A DNA stretch of 64,000 nucleotides from Kluyveromyces lactis (GCF_000002515.2 NC_006037.1:124001-188000); one strand, 5' to 3'; positions 10,214-21,160 are shown, counted from the first letter of the stretch. A program made the numbers and translations. The notes: generated from the sequence alone by a model not told the origin.

Positions 10214-10804
10214 CTATATAATACTGTCTAGGAAACTCTCGTCTTCTTTCAAAGGGGTTGGAATATGCGACAGGGGTAGATTGTTGTGCGTGGTGGTGAC
10301 GGGGTTTTTGTCGTCTGAACTTGATCCTCCATAGGAACTTTCAAAGGACTTAGATCCTAACAGGGGTGCTATTTTAGATTTAGAAGGAAGTTCGTTAGCA
10401 TTTACTGTACGGTTAAGAAGTAGTTCATTAAGTTCAGATACGCTCATATTCTCTAACTGTTTCTTTGTGAATCTTCTGGTAGTGTCTTGTGGGGTTGCGC
10501 TCTTTAAGAAGGGCTGCTCATCGCCTTTTGTCAACAAAATCTCTTTGATCTTTGCAGTAACGTCAGCAATTTGTTCATCGCCAGATCCTGTATCTGGCTC
10601 CTCGAGTAGCTCAGATGTGTATCTATGCTCGTTCGACTCTAAAGTCATGGATTGCTTCTCTTCTTCCGCGGCTTGTGCTTCTGCCTCTGCTTTCTTGTTC
10701 AGTGATCTGTATTTTCTATCGCTTGGAGTGGCATGCTTCCTCTTTAGCTTCTCTTTATCTTGAAACTTCTTACGATTGTCTTTCTTCAAACTGAATGCAT
10801 CCAT
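10214..10804 (-). CDS. Conserved protein of unknown function (YER034W homologue)
   Basis: 196-residue hydrophilic protein. The N-terminal third is very basic (many K/R between residues 7 and 40), followed by an alanine/glutamate/glutamine-rich helix, an acidic segment and a serine-rich C-terminus. I recognise no domain. In S. cerevisiae YER034W (185 residues, unknown function) sits next to EDC2 in the same orientation, and this gene holds exactly that place. That is the basis for the call. The basic N-terminus would suit a nuclear or RNA-binding protein, but this is only an impression. The start is the first ATG at 10804. Confidence 0.8.
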   Translation of the reverse strand: MDAFSLKKDNRKKFQDKEKLKRKHATPSDRKYRSLNKKAEAEAQAAEEEKQSMTLESNEHRYTSELLEEPDTGSGDEQIADVTAKIKEILLTKGDEQPFLKSATPQDTTRRFTKKQLENMSVSELNELLLNRTVNANELPSKSKIAPLLGSKSFESSYGGSSSDDKNPVTTTHNNLPLSHIPTPLKEDESFLDSII

Positions 10805-11062
10805 GATGTACCTACTAAATCTTGGAACTGCTATTGTATTGCTTATTCTCCTGCTTCTTTTGCTTGTATCCTTTACTAACCGTTTTTTTGTAGCTAAATT
10901 TGTAAGTTTGTTCCAATTGGATCATCTTTTATAAGGCTGGCTATCGACAAATGAATTTGGTAATCCAAATACAAGTTGGATTGAAACGCTAGGGTACATA
11001 TGAGGTCCATACTATCTCAACGCTGATAAATTGCTTTATATACTTTCATGATGTACGCTTTT

Positions 11063-11920
11063 TTATATAACTTGCAATGGATCGATGTCAGTTTCCGAAA
11101 CAATGCAGTCGATGCCTGATTTCGTTAATGAAGGATGCATAACTTTACGCAGAAATCCTCTTTCAGTATTGGAATGATTACAGACAATGACCGCTTTCCC
11201 TGATTCTTTGTATCGCAATACTTCATGATGTGATAATTCACCTGTGTAATACAAATCAACGTCTTCACGTAAACTTTTGAAGACGCCAGATCCACTGCCT
11301 GCACATAAAGCGACTTTCTTGATTTTATGGTCGGACAATTCATTCTTAGTAGCGACCTGAACAAATGATAAATCCAGTGTATCCTTCACGTTGTTTACGA
11401 TGTCTTTTAGTGATAATGGTTCGTTCAAATCGACTACACGACCGTATCCAACTTCATGTTCTTCCTCGTCTTGAACAGGAGTGACACGCTCAATTGAAAC
11501 ACTTGAAGATACACTACCACCCAAAGAGCTAACTAACCAGTCATTGACACCGTTCTTAGCTGCATCAATAGCTGTATGGGGGGAATATACAGAAATACCT
11601 CTTTGAATCAATTTTATTGCTGAAGCATGTTGTGGATTGCTATGTGGTGTTAATTTCTTCCAACTAGGGAAAATAAACGGATGGTATGCAACTATCAAAT
11701 TGCATTCTTTAGCTAGGGCTTCTTTTGCTACACTTTCAGTCAAATCAATAGTCAACAACACCTTTGGTTGTGTTTTGGCATGAGATTGCTCGGTGTCAAC
11801 TGAACAATCTATTAGCAAGCCGGTGTTATCCCATGCAGAATCAGCGTAACTCTCGGGATACAACTGGGATATTTTCTTGATGACAGATTTCAGTTGCGCT
11901 CTGGATAGTGCTCTAGACAT
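11063..11920 (-). CDS. NIF3: NIF3-family metal-binding protein
   Basis: 285-residue member of the NIF3/DUF34 family, a conserved dinuclear-metal protein whose exact substrate is unresolved. The metal-ligand motifs are visible: AYHPFIF near residue 80, HTAIDAA near 116, and YTGELSHHEVL with NHSNTERGF in the C-terminal third. S. cerevisiae Nif3 has 288 residues. It is equivalent to YGL221C and is followed divergently by FRA2 (YGL220W), as in S. cerevisiae. The start is the ATG at 11920. The family is often listed as GTP cyclohydrolase 1 type 2, but that activity is not established for the yeast protein. Confidence 0.95.
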   Translation of the reverse strand: MSRALSRAQLKSVIKKISQLYPESYADSAWDNTGLLIDCSVDTEQSHAKTQPKVLLTIDLTESVAKEALAKECNLIVAYHPFIFPSWKKLTPHSNPQHASAIKLIQRGISVYSPHTAIDAAKNGVNDWLVSSLGGSVSSSVSIERVTPVQDEEEHEVGYGRVVDLNEPLSLKDIVNNVKDTLDLSFVQVATKNELSDHKIKKVALCAGSGSGVFKSLREDVDLYYTGELSHHEVLRYKESGKAVIVCNHSNTERGFLRKVMHPSLTKSGIDCIVSETDIDPLQVI

Positions 11921-12237
11921 CTTGGATAGATTATCCTTTGTATATTTTTAGTGGAATGCCGTAAGACAATTCTCTTCAGCTCTTCCGTCTCTAATCAGGC
12001 TTAAATTACCTTTCTGCATCTGAATCTTTTTAGTAGCGACTTTACAAAATGTGAAATAAAATATTAATCGAGTGAAAAATAATCGATGGAGTAAACAAAA
12101 ACGAAGCGGAGTTACTCGAAAGTATATTCAAGCGCTGCTGTTTCTTCCGTGTTTTCGGTTCTTATTCTTAGCATATATTAAGCTTTACTAGCTTATGAAC
12201 TTTGGGGGCGAATTAGAAGGCTTATCATTATCATAAT
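11921..12237. other. Intergenic: divergent NIF3/FRA2 promoter
   Basis: 317 bp. AT-rich, no motif I can name with confidence. Confidence 0.5.
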
Positions 12238-12495
12238 ATGTTGACGCAGGACGATTTGAAGGCCAAGCTAGAGAAAGAAATACCTAACTTCTACCATGCA
12301 CTTATAACAGATACATCAAATGGGTGTGGGCAGTCATTCGATGTAGTCGTCGTTAGCGACGTATTTGTTGGAAAGAATAAGCTATCGCGTTGTAGGATAG
12401 TGAATAAGGCGTTAGCTGAAGAAGTAGCCCAAATTCATGCGTTTGGCTGTAAGTGCTATACAACCAATGAATGGAATGAAATTCTAGGGAACTAG
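12238..12495 (+). CDS. BOL2: BolA-like protein Fra2/Bol2
   Basis: 85-residue BolA-family protein. Fra2/Bol2 pairs with the monothiol glutaredoxins Grx3/Grx4 and passes iron status to the Aft-type regulator through a bridged Fe-S cluster. The fold signature is present: a helix, the FDVVVVSDVFVGK strand region, and the conserved histidine in AQIHAFGCK near residue 71. A cysteine (C30) lies in the loop that contributes the other cluster ligand. The S. cerevisiae gene is annotated with 120 codons; the family is usually about 80-90, so this is a complete gene. It is divergent from NIF3 as YGL220W is from YGL221C. The start is the first ATG. Confidence 0.93.
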   Translation: MLTQDDLKAKLEKEIPNFYHALITDTSNGCGQSFDVVVVSDVFVGKNKLSRCRIVNKALAEEVAQIHAFGCKCYTTNEWNEILGN

Positions 12496-12822
12496 ATATG
12501 GGGTCTACCTCTTTGAAATGATTCAAGTTCGTTGAAAAAACGGACTACTTTTCAGTTAGGTGCGACCTGGTGTCTGCCCCACTCAAATGACCTTTGCCAG
12601 CTTCTTTCATTACGCTCTTCCTTCTGCATGTCTGCATTTTAAATGTGCTTGACCCATTCTTATAAAGGAACGCATCGTTTGAGAAACACCAAGGGCATCT
12701 AATATTCATATTGGCGAAAAGTTTGTCAAGATTACATTATTGTTATAAGTGTTTAAGTAATATGTATATTAGAATGCGTTATGACATATATCACTTCGAA
12801 AAGATATGAAGAGCCGCTACCA
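12496..12822. other. Intergenic: convergent BOL2/MDM34 3' ends
   Basis: 327 bp. No supported feature. Confidence 0.5.
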
Positions 12823-14445
12823 CTAATTAGCCTTATATGGTGGGGGAAGATCGTCGTTGCCCCATTTCATTTGTTGATTTGCAAGTCCAACGAAACTGAA
12901 ACGCTTTCCATCTAGAAGAGAAGGCCTTGCTCCATCTTCAGATTGTACGTAAAATCTTTGATTGCGCATTGGTGAATACAGAGAATTTCTCAGATCCTTC
13001 AGGTCAGATTTGAAATATGACTCCTCCAAGAGATTCAATCTCATTGGTACTTTATCTTTCTGAAGTTGTGCCTGTGGTAGTGTGAGGTCAGGTATTTTAT
13101 CAATAGCAATGTTGGATGTATATGGTGATTGTTCAGGAAGAGTATTTGGCGTCATACTTTCAGGAGGAGACTTAGCAACAACAGGTTGTGGTGACAACAG
13201 AGGAGTCACTGTTGCAGCAGGTGTTGTCGACGGCTGTATAATTGGGTGTAATGATCCAGATTCTGGAACAGGATGCATTTTAGCAGCGGTATCCTGTACT
13301 GACTTACTTCTCTTACCTAACCTAATTCTTCTTCTTCTTATTACATTCTCCTCATTGTTTCTTTCATAAATTCGTTGTTGTATGTTAGCAATTTCCCTTA
13401 TGTTATAGGAACCGCTTTCCAGAACTTCTGTCGGTAGACTGTTCTGAATAAAATCAGATGCCATTTTGTTGGCAATAATGCTATTACTATTCTCCCTGGT
13501 GGGTAATATTTTGGATGGTCGGTGTTTCCCAACTTCTTGTGCGTAATAATTGTTCAATGAAGGGATCCGAGAACTGAATCGGCGGAGATTCTGTCTTTCA
13601 ATACAACCAGGGATTGTTGCTACAGTGTGTGATGATATTGGATTTAGTGCTAAAGATTGCCGGGAGGATATAAGAGTCGACAAACGAAGCATAGTTGCAG
13701 GAGATAAATCTTGTAAATCAGAATCATCCAATATAGTCATCGGAGTTACTTCCGATAATGCGGAGTCTGTAGCAATCAATGAAGGATCTTCGACGAGTTC
13801 TGGACCATGGGTGAACCATCTCTGAGACATGTTGAAGATAACGCTTGGTAATACGTCCTTAAATATCGTTTCCATAGAATTCTTGAGTCTCTTCTCGATA
13901 CTCGTTTGTAACAATTTCATGGAACATTCAAATCTGAAATCTAAATTGACATCATTAAAAGATATCCCAACTCCAGTATTCTTCACAAATATGTTAGTGA
14001 TTGCTTCAAGTTCAATGTGATCAAAAGTCATAGTTATCGGCACTGTGAAAGAATCATTTGATATGAGTTTCGGGGTGGTGAATTCTGGTGAGACAGCTTC
14101 ATAGAGAAGTAACAAATTGGCCTCAATCTCAGTCGTTATTTGTATCATTGCATCTTTGCAAGAGATCTTGCAGATACCTTTTAGTAGAGATTTTGATTGA
14201 GCAGAAACATCCAAATCCAAAATCTCAAGTTGTGGAATGGTACGGAAATCAACTTGACGAACAGTTACCCCAGATTTTAGGATATCCAATTTTTTCGGTT
14301 TCTTTTGGGAGTCGCTTCCATCCTGGCCACTAGTAGATTCTGGATTCTCAAATCTGCTGGGATTCAAAGCTCTTGTAAGCCTATCACGTATCTGCTCGTT
14401 AAACGTATTGTCTTCGAACGTTCCACTATTAAATTTAAAAGACAT
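12823..14445 (-). CDS. MDM34: ERMES subunit Mdm34
   Basis: 540-residue protein. The N-terminal 200 residues fit the SMP lipid-binding domain, starting MSFKFNSGTFEDNTFNEQIR, which is strongly conserved in Mdm34. The rest is low-complexity, rich in S, P and T, with a basic patch RRRRIRLGKRSKS near residue 370. Mdm34 sits in the mitochondrial outer membrane as part of ERMES, the ER-mitochondria tether that moves phospholipids. The C-terminus has DLPPPYKAN; PPPY is a PY motif for Rsp5-type ubiquitin ligases. S. cerevisiae Mdm34 has 459 residues, so this one has a longer disordered tail. Equivalent to YGL219C. Confidence 0.95.
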   Translation of the reverse strand: MSFKFNSGTFEDNTFNEQIRDRLTRALNPSRFENPESTSGQDGSDSQKKPKKLDILKSGVTVRQVDFRTIPQLEILDLDVSAQSKSLLKGICKISCKDAMIQITTEIEANLLLLYEAVSPEFTTPKLISNDSFTVPITMTFDHIELEAITNIFVKNTGVGISFNDVNLDFRFECSMKLLQTSIEKRLKNSMETIFKDVLPSVIFNMSQRWFTHGPELVEDPSLIATDSALSEVTPMTILDDSDLQDLSPATMLRLSTLISSRQSLALNPISSHTVATIPGCIERQNLRRFSSRIPSLNNYYAQEVGKHRPSKILPTRENSNSIIANKMASDFIQNSLPTEVLESGSYNIREIANIQQRIYERNNEENVIRRRRIRLGKRSKSVQDTAAKMHPVPESGSLHPIIQPSTTPAATVTPLLSPQPVVAKSPPESMTPNTLPEQSPYTSNIAIDKIPDLTLPQAQLQKDKVPMRLNLLEESYFKSDLKDLRNSLYSPMRNQRFYVQSEDGARPSLLDGKRFSFVGLANQQMKWGNDDLPPPYKAN

Positions 14446-15354
14446 TTTTGGTATTAAATTAATGTGATTTGTGTTCTTATCTAAACAAAACTAATGATCG
14501 GTCTATGAAACCGGTGGTTACTAGAGTTTTGATCTATTTGGTACGGGTTGCACTCTTGATCTTCAAAGCTAGAACAAAATTTTCTTCTCCGATCTCCGTC
14601 CAATCACTGTTCTTTCTTTATCGGTTTGAAGGTTTGCTGCCTTGATATTTCAGCAAGGTGCCTCTAATATTTTATTATAATGAAATGGATTAAAAATACG
14701 GCTTAGCAGCAGGGCTGTTATACACTTTTTGAGGATGTTTTAAGTATACTCCTTAAATTCAAAAGAATAGCTTTAGTTTTAGTCCGTAGTTTCGATTTCT
14801 GTTTTAAATGAATTTTGTTTTTTCCTTTGTGAAAATAAATCTTATGATTCTCAAAGAAGTAAATCTATAACAAGAACAGAAATAGCCCTTTATAACGTGA
14901 CTTTATCACTGCTATATCCAGCAGTGATCGTTGGGAGTATAGAAGATGTCAATGCTCCTCTATTTCTTTGCTGAGGCGACCTGTAGTAACCACAAGCACT
15001 ATCATGATCACGTGATTTCAAAACCATAATCATAGAGAACGACCCAAATTATGCCCAGTCCCCTTAGATATAAACAAACCATCTTAATACGGTTCATTCT
15101 AATCGATGAACGGTCAAGTACCTTCTTTTATATCTTCTTCATACTAACTGCCAATGTTTACATTTTAGGAATTTCGTATTTACATTTTTAAGATGATTTC
15201 CACACAAAAACAAATACCAAGTAGCAGCTCCATAAGATAGGCATAACTACATGTAGATGCATACAAAAGTTGTTATATATGGTCCAAACCATTGAACACA
15301 ATACTTTAATACTACCTGATTATACTCTAGGAGTGATTTACTTCTGGTATCATT
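14446..15354. other. Intergenic: divergent MDM34/KIP3 promoter
   Basis: 909 bp. It contains a 9-bp inverted repeat with a 6-nt loop at 14905-14928 and an E-box TCACGTGA at 15008-15015, both noted in the findings. No open frame with support. Confidence 0.5.
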
Positions 15355-17664
15355 ATGCATAATATCGTCCCAGAGACTCGTCAATCATCCATTCTGGTGG
15401 CAGTTAGAGTACGCCCTTTTACCGATGAGGAAAGCACGCGCCTTGTACATGAAGAGAACGGTAACATGGTGTATCTGAAAGACACTGTACTGAATATACC
15501 ATTATCCGCACCGAGTCTGGGAATAGATGACAAAAGTACTCTGCTCAGAACTCAGTCCAAATTCAGGCCCATTGGAATACGAAAGATCATCGATTGCGTA
15601 GATGATAAGATGTTGATATTTGATCCAAGTAAATCCAATCCATTGAATGAATTGAATGAGAACCTTGTGCACAGTAGTTCCAATGAGAATAGAAGAAGGC
15701 TCAGACGATTTGGAGAGCAGAAATTTATCTTTGATAGAATTTTCGATATGGATGTGACCCAACAAGAAGTTTATGAGAATACCACAAGACCGTTGTTAGA
15801 CTCTGTACTCGATGGATTCAACGGCACCGTATTTGCATATGGTGCCACAGGATGTGGTAAAACGTTTACTATCAGTGGTACCTCAGAGCAACCTGGAATA
15901 ATTTTCTTAACTATGCAGGAATTGTTCATAAGGATGGAGCAATTAAAAGATACCAAGAAGTTTCAATTGCAATTATCATTTTTAGAGATTTACAACGAAC
16001 AAATCCATGACCTATTGGATCCCAATATATCGTCAAAGAAACTTGTAATAAGGGAAGATTCATACAATCGAACCTTCGTCTCCAACTTATCAAAACATTC
16101 ACCCGAAAATGTGGAGGAAGTGATGGACCTAGTCATCAAAGGAAACATGAATAGAACTACTTCTCCTACGGATGCGAATGAGACCAGTTCAAGATCACAC
16201 GCTGTACTTCAAATACATGTTGCTCAAATGAATAGAACAGCCGATATAAAACAAGATCAAACGTTTGCAACGTTATCCATCATAGATTTAGCTGGTAGTG
16301 AAAGAGCCGCCGTCACCAAGAATAGAGGCGAACGATTGCTAGAAGGTGCAAATATTAATCGATCCTTACTAGCATTAGGAAATTGCATAAACGCATTATG
16401 CGTGTCATCTACGAGAACGGGATTCTCCTGTCACGTACCATATAGGGATTCAAAGTTGACCAGATTGCTCAAGTTTTCTTTAGGAGGAAATTGTAAAACA
16501 GTTATGATAGTTTGTGTATCTCCTAGTAGTGGGCACTATGATGAAACTCTTAACACACTTAAATATGCTAATAGGGCAAAAGAGATCAAGACTAAAGTAA
16601 TACGGAATAAACAGTCATTGGATAGACACGTCGGATCGTATCTAAAACTAATAACAGAGCAGAAAAGCGAAATAGAAGAGCTACGATCAAGAGAACAAAA
16701 GATGATTGAAATTCAGTTGTCTCAATTTAGGAACGGAAGGGAAAAAGTTAATATGTTGATTAAAGAATCCGTACGAGAAATGAGGATTCATCTTTCAGAT
16801 TCGGAAAAGATTCAAGATGCAAAATTGATAAAATCATTGATGTTGGTGAAACGACACTATCTAAAGCTAGTTCATTTCGAGTTAAGCAACGTACTGCAAT
16901 ATTTGAACAACTTGAATGATGAAAGGGCGGTATTTCTTACAGACAACATCCATATTATTCAAGAACAGATTTTGTTGAAGATGAATGAACTTGAAGTTCA
17001 ATTCGATGATCCAAATGATATCGATCGTACCTTAGAATATATGAAAACCATCCAGTTGAAAAAAATGCGAGACTGCGAGTATTGGCAAGAGGCCATTGAT
17101 TTCGAACAATATGAGATTCTGATAAGCGGATTATCAGAATCAGTTAGAAACGAGATCTTGGTCAATGGCACTAGACTGATGGAAAAAGTTATTGAGGATC
17201 CAATATTGAGATCGCATTTCCAAATTATATCCAAGAGTATAGTAGATGAAAACGAAAACACTGATGGATCAAATACAACAATGGTGGGGACCATTGAACG
17301 GGAATTGAACAAATTGAATAAGTTAGATCAAGAATTTGATCAATTTGCACAACAATTAAACGTATCAACTCAACGGAAAAGATCATCGCCGATGCAAAAA
17401 CAGCAGCCTACATGGAGACAGAAGCTGATGAAACAAGGTATGATGGGCGAGGGTTCCCCCGACGTGACACCAAGCAAAGTGATGAAATCTTTATCGTTCG
17501 CTGAGGGTCCACCAACGATATGGAACGAACCACAAGACGTTTCTATGATGTTGGATGATCCCGATCCGTTGCCCATAGAAAGAAAACTAAATACAACCGT
17601 CAACAAGATCAGTACCCCAAACCCAAAACCGAAGCTATCACTTACAGCTACTCAATTGAAGTGA
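15355..17664 (+). CDS. KIP3: Kinesin-8 motor Kip3
   Basis: 769-residue kinesin. The motor domain is at the N-terminus with P-loop GATGCGKT at residues 163-170, switch I SSRSH near 281 and switch II DLAGSE near 312. The neck coiled coil follows from about 420, and the tail is S/P-rich with basic stretches. A long insert in loop 2 (residues about 50-120, ending before the KFIFDRIFD strand) is typical of kinesin-8. Kip3 walks to microtubule plus ends and depolymerises them, controlling spindle length and position. S. cerevisiae Kip3 has 805 residues. Equivalent to YGL216W, next to MDM34 and CLG1. The start is the first ATG. Confidence 0.96.
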   Translation: MHNIVPETRQSSILVAVRVRPFTDEESTRLVHEENGNMVYLKDTVLNIPLSAPSLGIDDKSTLLRTQSKFRPIGIRKIIDCVDDKMLIFDPSKSNPLNELNENLVHSSSNENRRRLRRFGEQKFIFDRIFDMDVTQQEVYENTTRPLLDSVLDGFNGTVFAYGATGCGKTFTISGTSEQPGIIFLTMQELFIRMEQLKDTKKFQLQLSFLEIYNEQIHDLLDPNISSKKLVIREDSYNRTFVSNLSKHSPENVEEVMDLVIKGNMNRTTSPTDANETSSRSHAVLQIHVAQMNRTADIKQDQTFATLSIIDLAGSERAAVTKNRGERLLEGANINRSLLALGNCINALCVSSTRTGFSCHVPYRDSKLTRLLKFSLGGNCKTVMIVCVSPSSGHYDETLNTLKYANRAKEIKTKVIRNKQSLDRHVGSYLKLITEQKSEIEELRSREQKMIEIQLSQFRNGREKVNMLIKESVREMRIHLSDSEKIQDAKLIKSLMLVKRHYLKLVHFELSNVLQYLNNLNDERAVFLTDNIHIIQEQILLKMNELEVQFDDPNDIDRTLEYMKTIQLKKMRDCEYWQEAIDFEQYEILISGLSESVRNEILVNGTRLMEKVIEDPILRSHFQIISKSIVDENENTDGSNTTMVGTIERELNKLNKLDQEFDQFAQQLNVSTQRKRSSPMQKQQPTWRQKLMKQGMMGEGSPDVTPSKVMKSLSFAEGPPTIWNEPQDVSMMLDDPDPLPIERKLNTTVNKISTPNPKPKLSLTATQLK

Positions 17665-19921
17665 TAACACAAAGATGGGCATGCACTATATAAAAAAGAA
17701 AACAGGTATACAATCTCATTTATTTTAATATTAATTGAACTAGGGAACGGATATAATTCGTACCATGCCGACAACTGAGAGAAAGCTATCTCAGCTCCAA
17801 TTCTTCCAACTGGCAAATCTGACTAATTACCTATTATCACATTCCGTGGGTTCAGCCGTACTAAATCTCGACAATGGAATTCAAACCGTATACACGATGA
17901 AATGAGATGCCAGATACAGCTTTCGTCTACCGAACTGCCAGTCCTCTACCGGAGCTTCAGCCCCAACAGCTTGTCCCTAAGTATCAGCTAGTAACAGTGT
18001 GTAACAGTGAGTAACAAGCAACAGGTATTGCACCTGGTGTTTCCCTGTTTAGTCATTCGATGTTTAACCCACTCACCCTAAGAAACCCCGCAGCGGATGC
18101 TGACACAGAAAAAAATTTTCTCTGTTTGCTGTATTCTTTCTGGATCATGATTCATTCAACCCGGTATTGATTCGAATTTCCAGTTTTCAGACCTCACAAT
18201 CTTATAATTTTTCGCTTCTTTTTCCTTTTTCCCTACTTCGTGTCTTTGTAACTAGAACAATTTCAGTTTTTCTGAATGTCAGTCAGTATATTTCAGCTGA
18301 ACTAACTTAAAGCTCATTAAGTTTCCACTTTAGAACGAAGTTCTTTTTCTTTTTCTTCGATTTGTCAAAATGAAAGAAAAAAAAACAAGAGAAAAATATA
18401 TAAATTTCAACCTATATAGTTTAAATGCTTGTTATTTTGTGTACGTACAGTTAGGTATCTTTTTGATGAGGTTTTCAGAAGGTCAACGGACAAAGTTCTT
18501 CATCACTCAAGGGATATATTATTAGGACTCGGGGAAGTATTACATTCACCAGGCCGAACCATATATCATCCTCTTTTCCCTCATCTTTTTTTCTTTTTTT
18601 TTTAATCCACCATCCATCACTTGTTTAATAAACGGTGTTTGTGAGTTGGTTTTATTTGATTTGAAATACAGAATATTCTTCGGATTTCCTGTACTTGATT
18701 CAGTTCAGTTGGATCTGTGTTGGTTTTCGGTTAGATAATCCTGTTTTATCTGTCCTAGTTTTCTTTTGGAAAGCCGCTGCGTGTCTTTGGATCTTTTTCT
18801 CCTAGTTTTTGCTACTTAGTTTAGAGAGTGAAGGAGTTAAAGAAACAATTTCAGCTATTAATTCTATCGAACATTTTTGTTGACGGATTTTATCATAGGA
18901 CGTGTTCCCACCTCATTGAAGAGCGTCACTTTGCAAATTCAAATTTTGTAAAGAATTATTTTGAGAGATAAAAGCTTACTAAACAGTCTTTCTGTTTTTT
19001 CATTGGTTTGGTCTAACTCATCGTCGCACTCTGAAGATAGTTATTAGGTTAATTTGTCTTATTGTGTGTCACTGCATCTTTCTTGTTTTGGAATAAGAAA
19101 GTGTCAAGAAGAAGAAGACAAATCCGTTTTTATTTTCTCTCTCCTCTGAGAGTTGTGAATTTTAATCTCAATAAAAGACCCATCCACATACTTTTATTAT
19201 TCAATCACCACCCATTAACTTCACTCGACGGTTAAATTTGTTGTTGACTGTGCAAATTGTTTTTTTTTTGTTAGTCTCCGCGTATTTTCCCTTACCAACT
19301 TTTACATTTCTTTGAGCAATTGTACCAGAAGGCTTGAATAGAGGAAAATCTAAAGTTCAGAGCAAATCACATTACTCGATACTGGTCTAATATTAGCCCT
19401 ATCGTATTTCTAATCTGTGCATTTCATTACAACTTTTTCCTGCCAGTTTTATTCGACTTCGTTTCAGTTTAATCAGATTCGATTTTCCCCTGCATTTACT
19501 TGTCGTGAGAGAATAAATCTTCTGTTATAGAGAAATTATTTGACGAAGCACTATTGATTCTATTTCTTTCAATTGCCTGAAATTCAAAAGAAATCTCTCT
19601 TTTGGTTTGTTTCTACCCTGTTGTTGATCAAGTTTTTTTACGGCTGAAGGTTAAATAATAACTCTTCAGTGACTAAACTTACTCAAAGACTGAAACTACT
19701 AAATTTAAAAGAAAAAAAAATCTCCCTTTCCTCCTAAAAATCTAGGTTAATCAAGTATCGTTGAAGGGAAACTGCATACTCTAGTAACATTCGCTAGACA
19801 GTTTTCGCTTGATATCTTTATTTGATCTAGTAACTTTACTGTTTCATTTTTTTTTGTTATACTCTTTTTTATTTTTTCCTTCTCCGCTTGATAAATTGGT
19901 TTTATTTTGATAGCAGTAATC
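17665..19921. other. Long intergenic region upstream of CLG1
   Basis: About 2.26 kb without a supported gene. It has two parts. The part at about 17760-18110 has near-average GC content, a 10-bp tandem repeat (17991-18020) and a short hairpin CAGGT/ACCTG (18022-18036). From about 18110 to 19921 it is AT-rich with long T and T/C tracts, many stop codons and no open frame. It probably combines a large promoter with a long 5' leader for CLG1. An unannotated RNA in the first part cannot be excluded. Confidence 0.5.
17991..18020. repeat. 10-bp tandem repeat GTAACAGTGN
   Basis: GTAACAGTGT, GTAACAGTGA and GTAACAAGCA follow one another directly. The first two units differ by one base; the third diverges in its last four. 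Confidence 0.7.
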
Positions 19922-21160
19922 ATGGCTTCTTTCATGTATTACCCAAATTATCCAGCTATGTCTGTTCAATCGAACAGCATGGCTACCCCTTACCACCATC
20001 GTTCAGGTTCTATGAACCCTAGTATGGTATCATCTATCAACGGTTACGGTTGTCCTGCAGTTAATCCTACAACAATCACCCCTCACCAAATCGATGGTAT
20101 GTTTCAACCAGGACATGGTCAATCCAACTCTTTTTACTTTCCTCCACCTGGTCTATCCTATATGCAACCACCAGCTGCTCCTGTTGTTGGACATGTTCCT
20201 GGCTTGGTTCAGAATCATGGTCACCCTGTTATGCCAGGTCATTCTATGATGATGAATCAGCCTCAGGTTATGGTTCCACCTGCAAATAATCAAGTTATCC
20301 CAGAGAAAGAACAAAATGTCAATGGCGGTGTTTGCGAAGTATTGGACTATGAATTAAACACGATGTCTGATTTCGTTACTAAGAACTCATGTTTGTCATT
20401 CGGCAGTTTTGATGTTCCCGCAGATGTTATGGAACTGTTCTCGAGCAGTGTGTCCTCTGTGTTGGGATCCACTAGATTACCATCTGTTACCATCTTTTTG
20501 GCTTTGGACTATTTGATCAAGTACCTAGATCTCATCGATTGTGACTTTCAGTCTATTGGTGGTAAATCTGTCGACATCATCTATCAAAATTTGGTGGTTG
20601 CACTTGTGCTAGCCAACAAGTTCAACGATGATAAAACTTTCACCAATAAATCATGGTCTCAAGCTACTGGTATGGACTTGTTGACAATTAACCAGTACGA
20701 AAAGTCTTGGCTTAAGGCGTTTGAATGGAGGTTGTTTGAAGATAAGTTCGATACTTATGAATCTTTCCAAGAATCATACAATGCTTTCGTCAGAGAGCAG
20801 AGACTATCTGCCTATCAACAACAGCAACAGCAGCAGCAACATCAACTGAGCCCATCTTCTGTTCCAACTCACCAACGTCAGTATTCATCTGCCTCGTCGA
20901 TGGCCTATGGTTATCAAACACCAAACTGTGGACATTCCTCGATGGCTTATTCATCACCGGTTTATTCTGACTTGAGAAGTTACTCCTATAATAACGGTTA
21001 CCAAAAACAATTCAACTGCTCTCCACCTTCCCAATACAGCCCTAGACCAAAGAACTATGACAATGTGAACTATTATGAGCAACCTCAACAACCTTTTTGG
21101 AACGATCATCATCAACAACAACAGGTTAATCAAAACTACTACTGTTTCTCAGCTTACTGA
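19922..21160 (+). CDS. CLG1: Cyclin-like protein Clg1 (Pho85-type cyclin)
   Basis: 412 residues from the ATG at 19922; the open frame extends five codons upstream but without an ATG. The N-terminal 120 residues are rich in P, M, H, N and Y. A cyclin box lies at about residues 140-285, with the core around TIFLALDYLIKYLDL and NKFNDDKTFTNKSW. The C-terminal part has a polyglutamine run (about 300-310, CAA/CAG mixed) and is Q/Y/S-rich. Clg1 binds Pho85 and acts in cell-cycle and autophagy control. S. cerevisiae Clg1 has 452 residues. Equivalent to YGL215W, between KIP3 and SKI8. Confidence 0.92.
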   Translation: MASFMYYPNYPAMSVQSNSMATPYHHRSGSMNPSMVSSINGYGCPAVNPTTITPHQIDGMFQPGHGQSNSFYFPPPGLSYMQPPAAPVVGHVPGLVQNHGHPVMPGHSMMMNQPQVMVPPANNQVIPEKEQNVNGGVCEVLDYELNTMSDFVTKNSCLSFGSFDVPADVMELFSSSVSSVLGSTRLPSVTIFLALDYLIKYLDLIDCDFQSIGGKSVDIIYQNLVVALVLANKFNDDKTFTNKSWSQATGMDLLTINQYEKSWLKAFEWRLFEDKFDTYESFQESYNAFVREQRLSAYQQQQQQQQHQLSPSSVPTHQRQYSSASSMAYGYQTPNCGHSSMAYSSPVYSDLRSYSYNNGYQKQFNCSPPSQYSPRPKNYDNVNYYEQPQQPFWNDHHQQQQVNQNYYCFSAY

